The notes under the pieces were generated by a model that did no database searches, was not told the DNA's origin, and saw only the letters and a program-made list of their open reading frames with translations. The position numbers and the translations under genes are program-made. This document shows positions 35,034 through 43,658 of a stretch of DNA of 46,308 bases, piece after piece. The first letter of the stretch is position 1, and each line of letters opens with the position of its first letter. The stretch is from assembly GCA_004214155.1 (NCBI GenBank), contig SGYQ01000012.1:1-46308 (forward strand), read 5' to 3'. This DNA comes from Burkholderiaceae bacterium (GTDB lineage Bacteria > Pseudomonadota > Gammaproteobacteria > Burkholderiales > Burkholderiaceae_A).

Positions 35034-35384
35034 TTAATTTTTGCAAATATATTTAAATATTTGTTCTGGCTGATTACTAATAAAAACTTCAAGTATTTCT
35101 AAATTATTGGTAAGCCTGTATGTAAAATGTTCAGATGTTCTTGAGACAAGACTATCTAAATTTCGAATAGATAATGCCCTTTTGAATACAATTGAATTCC
35201 CTAAAAACTGAACATCAAAAATTTTTCTATCATCCTTCATTTTTATTAATTTCTTCTTTTTATCTACAAACAGCACTTGCTCAGCTAAACCCGGTTTTTC
35301 CGGTTGACACACGATTTTCAACTCAGCGGCGTGTACGAAAGTCGATGAAAAATAAAGAAAGAGGATAAGTTGTATAACAGCCAT
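35034..35384 (-). CDS. Small secreted protein, one likely disulfide
   Basis: 116 aa from ATG 35384 (signal peptide MAVIQLILFLYFSSTFVHA); an ATG at 35402 is possible. Mature part starts AELKIVCQPEKPG and ends IFKYICKN, so two cysteines at either end may pair; between them beta-type strands. The layout (xxx-C near the mature start, C near the end) is shared with the proteins at 36937 and 39627. Function unknown. Confidence 0.5.
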   Translation of the reverse strand: MAVIQLILFLYFSSTFVHAAELKIVCQPEKPGLAEQVLFVDKKKKLIKMKDDRKIFDVQFLGNSIVFKRALSIRNLDSLVSRTSEHFTYRLTNNLEILEVFISNQPEQIFKYICKN

Positions 35385-35608
35385 GGTTTCAAAAATATAC
35401 AATCTTAAAGGATTGTTAGCAAATGATTATTTAGCAAATCAATTGACGTGTCCACGAGATTTTATCTCTCAGAAAAAGAAAAAATGTGATTTTCTGATGC
35501 CATTTTAACCATCTAAGTTACTTTAGAGTTACTATAGAAACATAAGTCTCAGTAGTGTATCAAATAAGCAACTCTATTGGGTTAATTCGTTGATGTGTGA
35601 GGTTAATT

Positions 35609-36895
35609 ATGGCAGGTAAGTTTAACACTGTGGTTGTTGGAGGAGGTTGCTTGGGAATTGCTACTGCGATATCTCTGGCGGCACGTTTGCGCAAACAAGG
35701 TAAGGATCCATCATCTATTTGTTTGATAGACAAGTTTGTTCTTGCTGGAGGATTAACTGCTCGACACTCGGGAATCGTTAGATCAGCGAATGCTGATGCA
35801 GGTGCAGCAAAACTTGCCAAGGCAGCTTCTGAAATGTGGCTGAATATTGAAAATATATGGGATGTCGAGTTAGAGCCAGAGAGATGCGGTGCGATATGGA
35901 TCGCAAAAAAAGATGCGCAAGGGACAAACGAAAAATGGGATATTTTGGAGAAAAACCTTATAAAAGACAAAATCAGATTTTCGAAGATTACTATCGATGA
36001 AGCTAGAGATTTGACGCCCGATTTTGTGCAACTAAATGAAGATGAAGTGTTCTATTATGAGCCAGATGCTTTGCAGTATGATCCCGCCGATGTTCGAAGA
36101 GCATTATATGAAGGTGTTAGAAGATCAAATATTACTTTAATGGAAAAAACCGAGGTAATAGGGTTTAGGAAAAATACGAATGGCTTAATTTCGAATGTTA
36201 TTACAAATAAGGAGGTTTTGAGTTGTGATCATGTAGTCAATGCTGCCGGTGCATGGGCTCCATCTATATTTGCCAAACTCAGCATTTCCGTTCCTGTTAG
36301 CGTTGAACCCGTTTATGTTGTTAATTGGTTAACCAGTCTTGCTGACAAAAAAGTAGATATGCCGATAATTGCTGATTATGTTAACCGTGCATATTTTCGT
36401 AGTTGGCGAGATGGAGAGATTCATATGCATCAACCGAGAAAACGGGCAATTCAACAAACCAGCTCAGCCTTTGCTGAAAATCCATTAGGGTTGTTAGGGG
36501 CAGATTTTTTAAACGATCCTTCCAACCAGGCGCTTGGGTATTCCCAAACACGAATTTACGAGGATATTTCAAAGAAAAGATTTTCTAATGTTCAGCAGAC
36601 AGTTTTTTCGTCAGGCTTTCGTTCCTATTTTGATATTACGCCAGACCTAAAATTTATTTTAGGTCCTGATACTAAGGTTAAGAACCTTTTCCATTGCTTA
36701 GGGTCGGGGCAGGCATTTAAATTTGCACCTGCTTTTGGTGAGATGATGGCTGAGTTTGTTTTAGAACCTGGAAGGTTAAGCGAATTAGGGAAAAATTTTT
36801 CTATCTCACGATTTGAGGGAGGTTTTATGGAACAATTTTGGAATAGAGTAACTGGACAAAATTATACCCTTGAGACTGAAAATGCTAGTTTGTAA
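35609..36895 (+). CDS. FAD-dependent oxidoreductase, sarcosine oxidase beta-like (DAO family)
   Basis: 428 aa from ATG 35609, after GAGGT; a frame start at 35597 adds four residues. FAD-binding TVVVGGGCLGIATAISLAARL at the N-terminus; LTARHSGIVRSANADAGAAKLAKAASEMW matches the flavin-contact region of sarcosine/dimethylglycine-type oxidases; DHVVNAAGAWAP is the second FAD motif; NLFHCLGSGQAFKFAPAFGEMMAE closes it. It probably oxidises a secondary or tertiary amine (N-methyl amino acid). No alpha, gamma or delta subunit or folate protein is adjacent, so it may act alone. Confidence 0.82.
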   Translation: MAGKFNTVVVGGGCLGIATAISLAARLRKQGKDPSSICLIDKFVLAGGLTARHSGIVRSANADAGAAKLAKAASEMWLNIENIWDVELEPERCGAIWIAKKDAQGTNEKWDILEKNLIKDKIRFSKITIDEARDLTPDFVQLNEDEVFYYEPDALQYDPADVRRALYEGVRRSNITLMEKTEVIGFRKNTNGLISNVITNKEVLSCDHVVNAAGAWAPSIFAKLSISVPVSVEPVYVVNWLTSLADKKVDMPIIADYVNRAYFRSWRDGEIHMHQPRKRAIQQTSSAFAENPLGLLGADFLNDPSNQALGYSQTRIYEDISKKRFSNVQQTVFSSGFRSYFDITPDLKFILGPDTKVKNLFHCLGSGQAFKFAPAFGEMMAEFVLEPGRLSELGKNFSISRFEGGFMEQFWNRVTGQNYTLETENASL

Positions 36896-36936
36896 ATTAC
36901 TGAATGATAGCTACAAGGCACTGTATTTTTGCTTAA

Positions 36937-37362
36937 CTAGTCGTCGCCAGTAAAACAGTTTCCATATTTGGCTGCTATTTCGTTACTCGATTGAATCGCC
37001 ATTGTGATATCTTCTTTTTCACGGTCGATTACGATTGATTCCATATGGTCCGTTCTCACAATACTAGCAAAGACTTTATCACCATCTTCTTTTTTGATAG
37101 GTATCATTTGAATGAGACCATCATATTTGTCGTCATTCATTTGTATAATTCTGTAAATAAGCAGATCAACTTTTTTCTGAATCACAATAGTTTGCCCAAC
37201 TACGCTTTTGTCAGAATCTTTGGTTTGATTATTGAAAGCATCGCTACTTTTTTGAACAACATTAATTGTTCTACAGATTAATTTGAAATCTTCTGAATAA
37301 ACAGGCATTGACACAAACAATGTAATTAGAAGTAGCTGTAGTTTTAAAATCATATTACACAT
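36937..37362 (-). CDS. Small secreted protein, one likely disulfide
   Basis: 141 aa, AGGA close to the ATG. Signal peptide to VYSEDF; mature part FKLICRTINVV...YGNCFTGDD, with the two cysteines near the two ends. Between them strands of mixed charge. Same layout as the products at 35034 and 39627. Function unknown. Confidence 0.55.
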   Translation of the reverse strand: MCNMILKLQLLLITLFVSMPVYSEDFKLICRTINVVQKSSDAFNNQTKDSDKSVVGQTIVIQKKVDLLIYRIIQMNDDKYDGLIQMIPIKKEDGDKVFASIVRTDHMESIVIDREKEDITMAIQSSNEIAAKYGNCFTGDD

Positions 37363-37395
37363 GCTTTCCTATGAGAGGAGCACTCAAATTTTAAT

Positions 37396-38244
37396 TTAAT
37401 TTTTTTCAATTGTATCCTCTAGCACTTTTCTAAATCCGTCAAAGTCCTCTATCTGAGGAGCATGCCCAATGGCCTTTAGTTCAATTACCTCAATTTCGCT
37501 GTTATAGCTTTTGATTTTATTTCCTAACTTGTTATAGCGACCCAGTTCATAAGTTACATTAGGTTTCATCCAATTGCGCCCTGGACCAGTACGGTCTCTA
37601 GTGCCTAAAAACAGAGTTACTGGCACTTGAAAGTATGGGAACTCTTCAATCACGGAGCCGGTGAAGATCATATCATATACAAGTGCACTAATTTTTGCCA
37701 ATTCTTTCCAATCCGGACCATTAATTAAACCTATTAGGGGATTGGCGTATTTTACGAATTTTGTGTTCCACTTGCCATCATAATAGTATTTCTTTTGATA
37801 TGAAATAATGTCTGCTGACGTTAGCTTTGATTCTTTTTGGTAAAAAAAATCAACGTCTTTGTATTCAGAGTAAAGTAGATAGTTTTCTAATCCTATTGGA
37901 TTTACTAGGATGAGGTGGCTAGTAAGTTCAGGGTATAGTAGGGCAAATCGTGAGCCGAGCATTCCTCCCATAGAATGTCCAATGACATGGGTAGATTCAA
38001 TATTTAAAAATTCTAATAAGCGCTTAGTGTTGTGCGCCAACACTTCAAAAGTGTATTGATAATCGGCTGGCTTAGAAGATTTTCCAAAACCAATTTGATC
38101 TGGTACGAGAATACCAAAGCCTTTTCCATGAAGAAATTTTGCTGTTTCTTCCCAATAAGATCCATTAAAATTTTTTCCATGTAGTAGCGTAATGAAACCC
38201 ATTTGTGTTTTTTTTGGTTTGAGATACATGTAAGCCATCTTCAT
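37396..38244 (-). CDS. Alpha/beta hydrolase (possibly a truncated secreted form)
   Basis: 282 aa from ATG 38244. Oxyanion loop LLHGKNFNGSYW, nucleophile in GHSMGG, acid in LGTRDRTG, and His in AIGHAPQIEDF: a full triad. Homologues usually carry an N-terminal signal peptide and a YPF/YPY-type segment before MAYM; here the same frame continues upstream with just that, but is cut by a TAG (see 38245-38430). The protein may start at 38244 and stay in the cytoplasm, or the gene may be dying. Substrate unknown. Confidence 0.75.
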   Translation of the reverse strand: MKMAYMYLKPKKTQMGFITLLHGKNFNGSYWEETAKFLHGKGFGILVPDQIGFGKSSKPADYQYTFEVLAHNTKRLLEFLNIESTHVIGHSMGGMLGSRFALLYPELTSHLILVNPIGLENYLLYSEYKDVDFFYQKESKLTSADIISYQKKYYYDGKWNTKFVKYANPLIGLINGPDWKELAKISALVYDMIFTGSVIEEFPYFQVPVTLFLGTRDRTGPGRNWMKPNVTYELGRYNKLGNKIKSYNSEIEVIELKAIGHAPQIEDFDGFRKVLEDTIEKN

Positions 38245-38430
38245 ATCTTTTCCTTTGGAAGAAAATCTGTATGTGTAAACTTCAAACGGGTATGTGTAGT
38301 TAGTTAGAAACTTATCATATGATTGGATGCCGGTATTTTGACCTCTTTCTGAAAGTACACTTTTTGAGGAGGTCAGTAGTACGGTTGCAAGAAGTAAGAT
38401 TTCTAAATATATTCCCTAATTTTTGCTCAT
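38245..38430 (-). other. In-frame 5' coding remnant of the hydrolase, with premature TAG
   Basis: Reading back from 38244 in the same frame gives a hydrophobic signal-like LEILLLATVLLTSS, then SYDKFLTNYTYPFEVYTYRFSSKGKD joined directly to MKMAYM. It is opened by ATG 38430 (MSKN) and broken at codon 5 by TAG (38416-38418). One base change would restore a secreted protein of about 344 aa. Confidence 0.65.
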
Positions 38431-38580
38431 AATTTTTTTCTAAATAAAAGAGGGATGTTTCTCCAAATCAAGACGTCGACTCTGCAACAAAACAGAGTTT
38501 TCCTAAACGGAAAACAATCGTTTTGTATAGTAACCACACATTCTTAGGCTGGAACTTAGATTAATCCGGTTAACCACACT

Positions 38581-38730
38581 CTAACTATCTGATTCCCCTG
38601 TAGGATCCGAGTCTTCAGCATCACTATTTTGACCATTGTACTCCTCAAGAGCTACCTGATATTCCTCTTCTGTCAAATTATGCCAACCTATGCACTCACC
38701 TGTTGGACTTCTTCCGCAGCCACAACTCAT
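38581..38730 (-). CDS. Small Cys-rich protein (CGCG type), 49 aa
   Basis: MSCGCGRSPTGECIGWHNL at the start, then an acidic helical EEEYQVALEEYNG and an acidic tail. Three cysteines at positions 3, 5 and 13 suggest a metal or Fe-S ligand cluster. It begins in an ATGA overlap with the stop of DoxX, so it is translated with it. Short, but the composition and coupling make it real. I have seen similar CGCG...CIGWH starts in proteobacterial proteins; function unknown. Confidence 0.75.
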   Translation of the reverse strand: MSCGCGRSPTGECIGWHNLTEEEYQVALEEYNGQNSDAEDSDPTGESDS

Positions 38731-39173
38731 GACATTTCCTCCCTTACCTCATTTTTTCTCCGTTCTGATATTGTACCTGGAGAGACTATTAAATAAAAAG
38801 AAACCCCCAAAAGAAAAATTTGAACACTTTTAAATAATTTTGCATTAACTAGCCAATCTTGATGGGCAATAAAAATTGCAGCAATCATGAAGCAAAAAAT
38901 TACTAATGCAGAAATTCGTGTCAGTAGTCTTTTAGATACTCCCTTAATGAAGATGGATCCAAGTATCCCAAGTCCTGACCCCACCTCAATTAAAGGAACA
39001 ATTGTTGCCATGCCCGGAGTGAATCCCATAGATAAAAGCCCATCAGCTGGTAATGGAAATTTTTGAGAACCATACAAAATGAATGCTATTCCGAGTAAGG
39101 ATTTCAATACTACTGGCCCAAGAAATTCAAAATTATCAAAACATTTATTTAATAACAAATCTAATCTATTCAT
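38727..39173 (-). CDS. DoxX-family membrane protein
   Basis: 148 aa from ATG 39173, with AAGGAGG eight bases upstream, clearly better than the frame start at 39266. Four membrane segments: LKSLLGIAFILYGSQKF (the DoxX GxxFxxxGxxKF pattern), MATIVPLIEVGSGLGILG, a third, and VQIFLLGVSFYLIV. DoxX proteins are linked to thiol and redox stress. It is coupled to the CGCG protein and divergent from a broken HxlR regulator that probably once controlled it. Confidence 0.82.
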   Translation of the reverse strand: MNRLDLLLNKCFDNFEFLGPVVLKSLLGIAFILYGSQKFPLPADGLLSMGFTPGMATIVPLIEVGSGLGILGSIFIKGVSKRLLTRISALVIFCFMIAAIFIAHQDWLVNAKLFKSVQIFLLGVSFYLIVSPGTISERRKNEVREEMS

Positions 39174-39271
39174 GGTCGTACCCTCCTTGTGAAGATATAT
39201 GGACAGTACTTGTTCACAATGATTGTTACAAGTACTATTAAATTTATGAGTACAATTATAAAACAAACTAT

Positions 39272-39643
39272 ATGAATCAAAACTTTTGTCCTATTCATGG
39301 AGTCACGCGGTTTTCAGGAGGTAATTGGAAAATGCCGCTAATATTTGTAATTCAAGGTGTCCTATGCGCTTTGGATAAATAAAAAAGGGCTCTTAAGCCT
39401 ATTACGGAGCAAATGCTTACAAAACAATTAAGAAAGTCAGAAAAACATAACCCTAATGAACGAAAAGACTACAAAACAGTTCCTCCAAAAATTGAGTACT
39501 TTCTAACAGATTTTGGAAGATCTTTCACGCCAATTATCAGTCAATTTCAAGAACTAGGAAAAAACATAAAAAGAAGATCATCGCTGTTACTGCAATTGGG
39601 TGAATGTCTCAACTACAAGAGTATATATGCATACATTTTTTAG
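39272..39643 (+). pseudogene. HxlR-type regulator with premature stop
   Basis: From ATG 39272: NFCPIHGVTRFSGGNWKMPLIF matches the HxlR start (CPxxxxLxxxGGKWKxxIL). TAA at 39380-39382 (codon 37) breaks it; the same frame then goes on KRALKPITEQMLTKQLR (recognition helix) and VPPKIEYFLTDFGRSFTPII, the conserved wing and dimer helix. A TTA-to-TAA change in an NELKRA-type motif would explain the stop. Divergent from doxX, the classic target arrangement. The C-terminus has also drifted. Confidence 0.8.
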
Positions 39644-40127
39644 TCTAAATAAAGTAAAAAAAATCTTTCTCTTAACACTTGCTATTGTATTTTGTGACAG
39701 TGGGATTAGTGAGACTATTGAATACGTTTGCAGTTATAAAAAGACCATCCAAACAAATCCGTACGATAATAAAGTTCATGTAGAAAAAACCCCCAAGTTG
39801 GCAAATTACAAGCAAAATATAATCGTAAATTTAAAAACAGAAAGAGTAACTAGAGTATATTCTTACGATAGGTGGGATGGTGAGAAAAATATACGGGAAA
39901 AAAAAGAGATTACCTCTCTGGTTTCAAAAGCAAGCAGAGACCTGGAGGTTCCCAATAAGTTAATTTACTGGCATGAGGAGACTCTCGGGAAAAAAGGCAT
40001 TTATGATGGTCAAGTTAGTGTTTTTGCGCTCGCAACCTGGACAAGAACAACTCTAACTCGTTCTTATATAAGTGTAATTAGTGCTTACGATACTCACTAC
40101 GATTGTAAAATTAAAGATACTAAATGA
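39627..40127 (+). CDS. Small secreted protein, one likely disulfide
   Basis: 166 aa from ATG 39627 (MHTFFSLNKVKKIFLLTLAIVF, signal peptide to about SGIS); an upstream GTG at 39600 is possible. Mature part begins ETIEYVCSYKKT and ends HYDCKIKDTK, so two terminal cysteines again; in between strands such as KQNIIVNLKTERVTRVYSYD, a pattern of small periplasmic beta-sheet proteins. Shares its layout with 35034 and 36937. Overlaps the end of the dead HxlR frame by 17 bases. Confidence 0.55.
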   Translation: MHTFFSLNKVKKIFLLTLAIVFCDSGISETIEYVCSYKKTIQTNPYDNKVHVEKTPKLANYKQNIIVNLKTERVTRVYSYDRWDGEKNIREKKEITSLVSKASRDLEVPNKLIYWHEETLGKKGIYDGQVSVFALATWTRTTLTRSYISVISAYDTHYDCKIKDTK

Positions 40128-40307
40128 AAAACCTTTTAATTTATTTTTTACGTATTAGAGAGATTAATAGGCAAAATTTAGTTTTCCCTAATCAGTTTTT
40201 CTATCGTAAAATGAAACACTGCGGGGTTGGCGGATTGCTTTTATGAATATGAAAGAAGGTCGTAGAACAAATACTAAAGTTCCTTTTATTTTCTCCTGGA
40301 GGTTCCA

Positions 40308-40565
40308 ATGTTTGATGGATTATTGTTTGGCTTTATCGATAACGGAGTGCTTGCAATTTGTGCATTACTCGGAATCGATCTTGATAAGAAGTTTGCGGGA
40401 CAGGGAATTAATGGAGCCTTGTACGGTGCGTTATTTGGAAACGCTTTGTCAGACGGAATAGGGGCAATTTTGGACTTCGGATGGTTGATTACTTTTAATA
40501 TTGTTGTTGGATGTTTGGTAGTAATCCCCCTCGTTTACATCTATACACGGTTTTTTAGAAAGTAA
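40308..40565 (+). CDS. Glycine-rich small membrane protein, 85 aa
   Basis: TGGAGGT five bases before ATG, a strong site. MFDGLLFGFIDNGVLAICALLGIDL, then KKFAGQGINGALYGALFGNALSDGIGAILDFGW with small-residue (G/A) packing, then a third membrane segment and a basic end. The layout recalls a conserved small membrane family with GAxxGNAxSD-like motifs, function unknown. Confidence 0.6.
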   Translation: MFDGLLFGFIDNGVLAICALLGIDLDKKFAGQGINGALYGALFGNALSDGIGAILDFGWLITFNIVVGCLVVIPLVYIYTRFFRK

Positions 40566-40642
40566 AGATCGAAACTGTGGAGTTAGAGGAGTGGTTTGTT
40601 TGTTGCATGATCTGTTTAAAATAGAACTTAAAGCGAATTATT

Positions 40643-40807
40643 GTGAAATGGCTTTCTTTAGTTATCATCATAGCTTTGTTGGGGTCTTGTACTTTGCCCA
40701 ATAAAAAGATAGAACGGTGCAAAGAATATTGTCTTCCATCTAAAGTTGGGTGTACGCCAGCGTGCTATTTAGCACCGGGATTGCATAGAAATAAGGTACG
40801 TTTTTAA
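40643..40807 (+). CDS. Very small Cys-rich lipoprotein, 54 aa
   Basis: GTG start; VKWLSLVIIIALLGSC is a lipoprotein signal with lipobox LLGSC at residues 13-16. The mature part is about 39 residues with four more cysteines (RCKEYC, GCTPACY), enough for two disulfides. Ribosome-binding site weak, but the lipobox and Cys pattern argue for a real gene. Confidence 0.5.
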   Translation: MKWLSLVIIIALLGSCTLPNKKIERCKEYCLPSKVGCTPACYLAPGLHRNKVRF

Positions 40808-41003
40808 AAAAAAAGCTCAAACTGATTATGATTATCTTTGAACTACTATAAAAGGTAAAGGAAAATCATTTTATTTTCAGATCAGGCGAAAAATTGTTAT
40901 CTTGTTTTAACGGGGTTCAATTTAGGATTTGTTCAAGCTTATTTACGATAGTGCAAAAATTTAAAATTTAAGATTTGGTGTAAACAATGGTAGGAGGAAA
41001 TAA

Positions 41004-41591
41004 ATGTTGAAAGTTTTTGGCAGGGTTAAATCCAGAGCCTTTAGGGTAGTTTGGCTTTTAGAAGAACTAGAAATTCCTTACGACTTAACAGAGATAGCTC
41101 CGAGGTCTGAAGAAGCGAAAAAATTATATAAAAATGGAAAAATCCCTTTTATTTTGTATGATGATGTTCTCATAAGTGACTCTGTAGCTATCCTTACCCA
41201 TTTATCTGATAAACATAAATCGTTTACGGAGGAGGCTGGTAGCATCGAAAGGGCCAAGCAAGATTCAATAACATTTAGAATTCTTGATGAGTTTGAGGCG
41301 CTTATATGGGTTGCTGCAAAACATTCTTACGTTTTTTCAGATGAAAAAAAGGTTCCAGACATAATCAATGTACTGAAATGGGAGTTTGCTAATAATCAAA
41401 AAAAGTTCATAACGGAATTTCCTTTAAGGAAAAATGTCTGTGGGGAAAAAATTTTAATCCCAGATATTTTATTAGGCCATTGTTTGGTTTGGGCTGAAAG
41501 TATGAATTTTTCAATATGCGAAGAATTGATAGAATATTCAAATAGATTAAAAGAGCGTCCTGCGTACCAAAAGGCGTATGCTCTGCGATAG
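41004..41591 (+). CDS. Glutathione S-transferase family protein
   Basis: 195 aa; AGGAGG six bases before ATG. Thioredoxin-like N-domain MLKVFGRVKSRAFRVVWLLEELEIPYDL, then NGKIPFILYDDVLISDSVAILTHLSD with the cis-Pro and the ExS/DS glutathione-binding pair (SDS). The helical C-domain has IPDILLGHCLVWAES, matching the N-capping box TxADxxLGHxLxW. Substrate unknown. Two hundred bases downstream of the small lipoprotein. Confidence 0.85.
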   Translation: MLKVFGRVKSRAFRVVWLLEELEIPYDLTEIAPRSEEAKKLYKNGKIPFILYDDVLISDSVAILTHLSDKHKSFTEEAGSIERAKQDSITFRILDEFEALIWVAAKHSYVFSDEKKVPDIINVLKWEFANNQKKFITEFPLRKNVCGEKILIPDILLGHCLVWAESMNFSICEELIEYSNRLKERPAYQKAYALR

Positions 41592-41645
41592 TATTAGGAG
41601 AAATGACGCCGCATTTTTTAGTTCAATGTCTAAGAAAAATGTTGA

Positions 41646-42695
41646 TTATCTGTTTGTCCCTATGAATATATACTCTCTAACTTCGTTTTTAATTCTGTTT
41701 TTTGCAAAACCTTGATTGGAAAAACTATACCTGTAGTTAACAGAAACCATGTCCACATGTCTTTTATATTGTTTTAACTTTTTTAAAAAAAATGATTTAT
41801 CTGGCTTAGCATTCGAGGAATACGATATTATGATGTCACTTGCTGCATATTTTTTGATAAGTAAATCGAAAGCATCAGTTGCTGCACTAAGTTTTGTGAA
41901 TTGACTCGGATAACTTTTAAACTTTTTAGTTTTGGTGTCTTCCTGAAATTGAATGCCTTTCCAGTTTCTTGATAACCCTTCCACAAAATGATACCTCCTT
42001 ACATATTCGTTGTCGGATAATGGGGAGAAGTATGGAGGATCGATGTACACTAAATCAGGTATATATGAGACTTCTGCACAATTTTTTATGATTACTTTAT
42101 TATTTTTTTTGTTATCAAATATGGCTTTATTAATAACGTCGATATTTTGTATAAAATGCTCGTTTATGGAAAGTCGTAAATCTTTTCTGCCGTCATCATG
42201 ATTTAGGCCGGTGTATGCAAATATTCCTCTATGTCTTTTCTTTATACATGCTCTAATTAAAGCCGTCAGTGCAATAACCTTCTCGACTGAGTTATCTAAT
42301 AATTGAATATTATTATTAATATTGTCTATCATTTCAGAATTAATTTTATCGAAATATAGTCCCTCAAATTTTTTTGAAATAAAATTCGAACTTCTATTTT
42401 GTCTAATCAATGTTTCTGCGAAAGATTTTTCTAGTCGGGTAGTGCTATTTTCAATTAAGCACTTTGCAGCTACATAATTCATATACATGTAGTCATTCGA
42501 TATGGTTTCTTTTCCCATACATTTTAGGAGATAGGATATAGCACTTGTTCCCGACATCAGATCGAGAGCTGATTCAAAATTCAAACTAGCGAAGATATCA
42601 TAAAGATAAGGGACTAGTTTTTCTTTTGAACCCATATACCTTGTTGGTGGGAAAAGATTGAATTGGTCAAAAACAGATTTTTTAGATATTGGCAT
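41646..42695 (-). CDS. D12-class DNA adenine N6-methyltransferase (second of pair)
   Basis: 349 aa. SAM-binding region TRYMGSKEKLVPYL (the D12 xGxK start), ALDLMSGTSAISYLL (FxG-type motif I) and catalytic motif IV YIDPPYFSPLS. Between motifs a ~130-residue recognition domain; C-terminal VREYIFIG. Methylates adenine in DNA. Its start overlaps the end of the next methylase by 14 bases, so they form one transcript. Two D12 enzymes in tandem usually serve an asymmetric (type IIS-like) site, one per strand. No endonuclease gene is visible, so the pair is either orphan or has lost its partner. Confidence 0.85.
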   Translation of the reverse strand: MPISKKSVFDQFNLFPPTRYMGSKEKLVPYLYDIFASLNFESALDLMSGTSAISYLLKCMGKETISNDYMYMNYVAAKCLIENSTTRLEKSFAETLIRQNRSSNFISKKFEGLYFDKINSEMIDNINNNIQLLDNSVEKVIALTALIRACIKKRHRGIFAYTGLNHDDGRKDLRLSINEHFIQNIDVINKAIFDNKKNNKVIIKNCAEVSYIPDLVYIDPPYFSPLSDNEYVRRYHFVEGLSRNWKGIQFQEDTKTKKFKSYPSQFTKLSAATDAFDLLIKKYAASDIIISYSSNAKPDKSFFLKKLKQYKRHVDMVSVNYRYSFSNQGFAKNRIKNEVREYIFIGTNR

Positions 42696-43497
42696 ATATG
42701 ATTACATCACGGCTTTTTCTTCTATCACTTTTGATATTAATTAGCCTTTTTGATTCCACCGTAATAATTTTATGCCTTTTGTACAGCTTTCTTACAAAAT
42801 GAGTATCAGAATTTGTCAAAATTAATCGTAGTTTATTTGTTGCCAGTTTTGTAAAAATTTCTGCAAGTTCAAGATGATCATCGTAGGTAAATTGTTTTCG
42901 TGTATATCTCTTAAAGTCTGCGTATCCTTCAGCAGGAACATATGGGGGATCAAAAAAAATAAAATCATCTTTAGAAAATTTCATTTTTTCTATTTCTCTG
43001 AAATCCATTAATTTTATTTTACGTGAGCTTAGGAGTTTACTAGCAATAAGAATCTTTTCTTTCTGAACTATGTTAGGGTTTTTGTATTTTCCATAAGGCA
43101 CATTAAAATGTCCTTTTTTGTTTACTCTGTACAGACCGTTGAAGCATGTTCTATTTAAATAAATAGTCCTTGCCGCTGCATTAATTTTGTCTAGTTCAAA
43201 AAAACTCTTATTACGAATATTGTAAAAATATGACTCTTCATTTTTCATGGTCTCTAATTTACGAATGATCTCCCTTGGGTGATTCGCAACGCATTTATAA
43301 AGATTTATTAGTTCTGGGTTGTTATCAGATAAAAGATAGTTTTTAGGCCCGAGAAAAAAAAATAAAGCCCCGCCTCCTAAGAAAGGCTCATAGTATTTCC
43401 TTATGTTATTTGGGCATAATTTTGCTAGCTCATGTAGTAATTGAGCTTTACCTCCTGCCCATTTGAGAAAAGGTTTTACTGACGTGCCGTTGAGCAT
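42682..43497 (-). CDS. D12-class DNA adenine N6-methyltransferase, Dam-like (first of pair)
   Basis: 271 aa, the length of Dam. VKPFLKWAGGKAQLLHEL at 7-24 (motif X), YYEPFLGGGALFF (motif I), DNNPELINLY, and catalytic DPPY in FIFFDPPYVPAEGYADF. Closest in form to Dam/DpnM-type enzymes, but the target is not fixed by sequence alone. First gene of the two-methylase transcript. AT-rich even for this window, which fits a horizontally acquired modification module. Confidence 0.87.
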   Translation of the reverse strand: MLNGTSVKPFLKWAGGKAQLLHELAKLCPNNIRKYYEPFLGGGALFFFLGPKNYLLSDNNPELINLYKCVANHPREIIRKLETMKNEESYFYNIRNKSFFELDKINAAARTIYLNRTCFNGLYRVNKKGHFNVPYGKYKNPNIVQKEKILIASKLLSSRKIKLMDFREIEKMKFSKDDFIFFDPPYVPAEGYADFKRYTRKQFTYDDHLELAEIFTKLATNKLRLILTNSDTHFVRKLYKRHKIITVESKRLINIKSDRRKSRDVIIYANI

Positions 43498-43658
43498 TGG
43501 AAAGAATATAGAGATTTGATGTTATTATCAATAGTACCGGATATAGAGAATTTTTCGATTTATAAAAGTTTATACTAATTGAATTCACCAACATAGTTTT
43601 CTATGGAATAGGCAGTTTCTTCTAATTTAAATATTAATTAACAATTTGAACTATCAAA

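Noticed and set aside
32716-39643. Stop-codon reassignment or programmed readthrough explaining the in-frame TAA and TAG
   Set aside because: All other genes end normally with TAA, TAG or TGA, and the same genes or neighbours also carry frameshifts; ordinary decay explains it better.
40243-40461. 72-codon + frame overlapping the gene at 40308
   Set aside because: The overlapping frame has a strong ribosome-binding site and a sensible membrane protein; this one is out of frame and unstructured.
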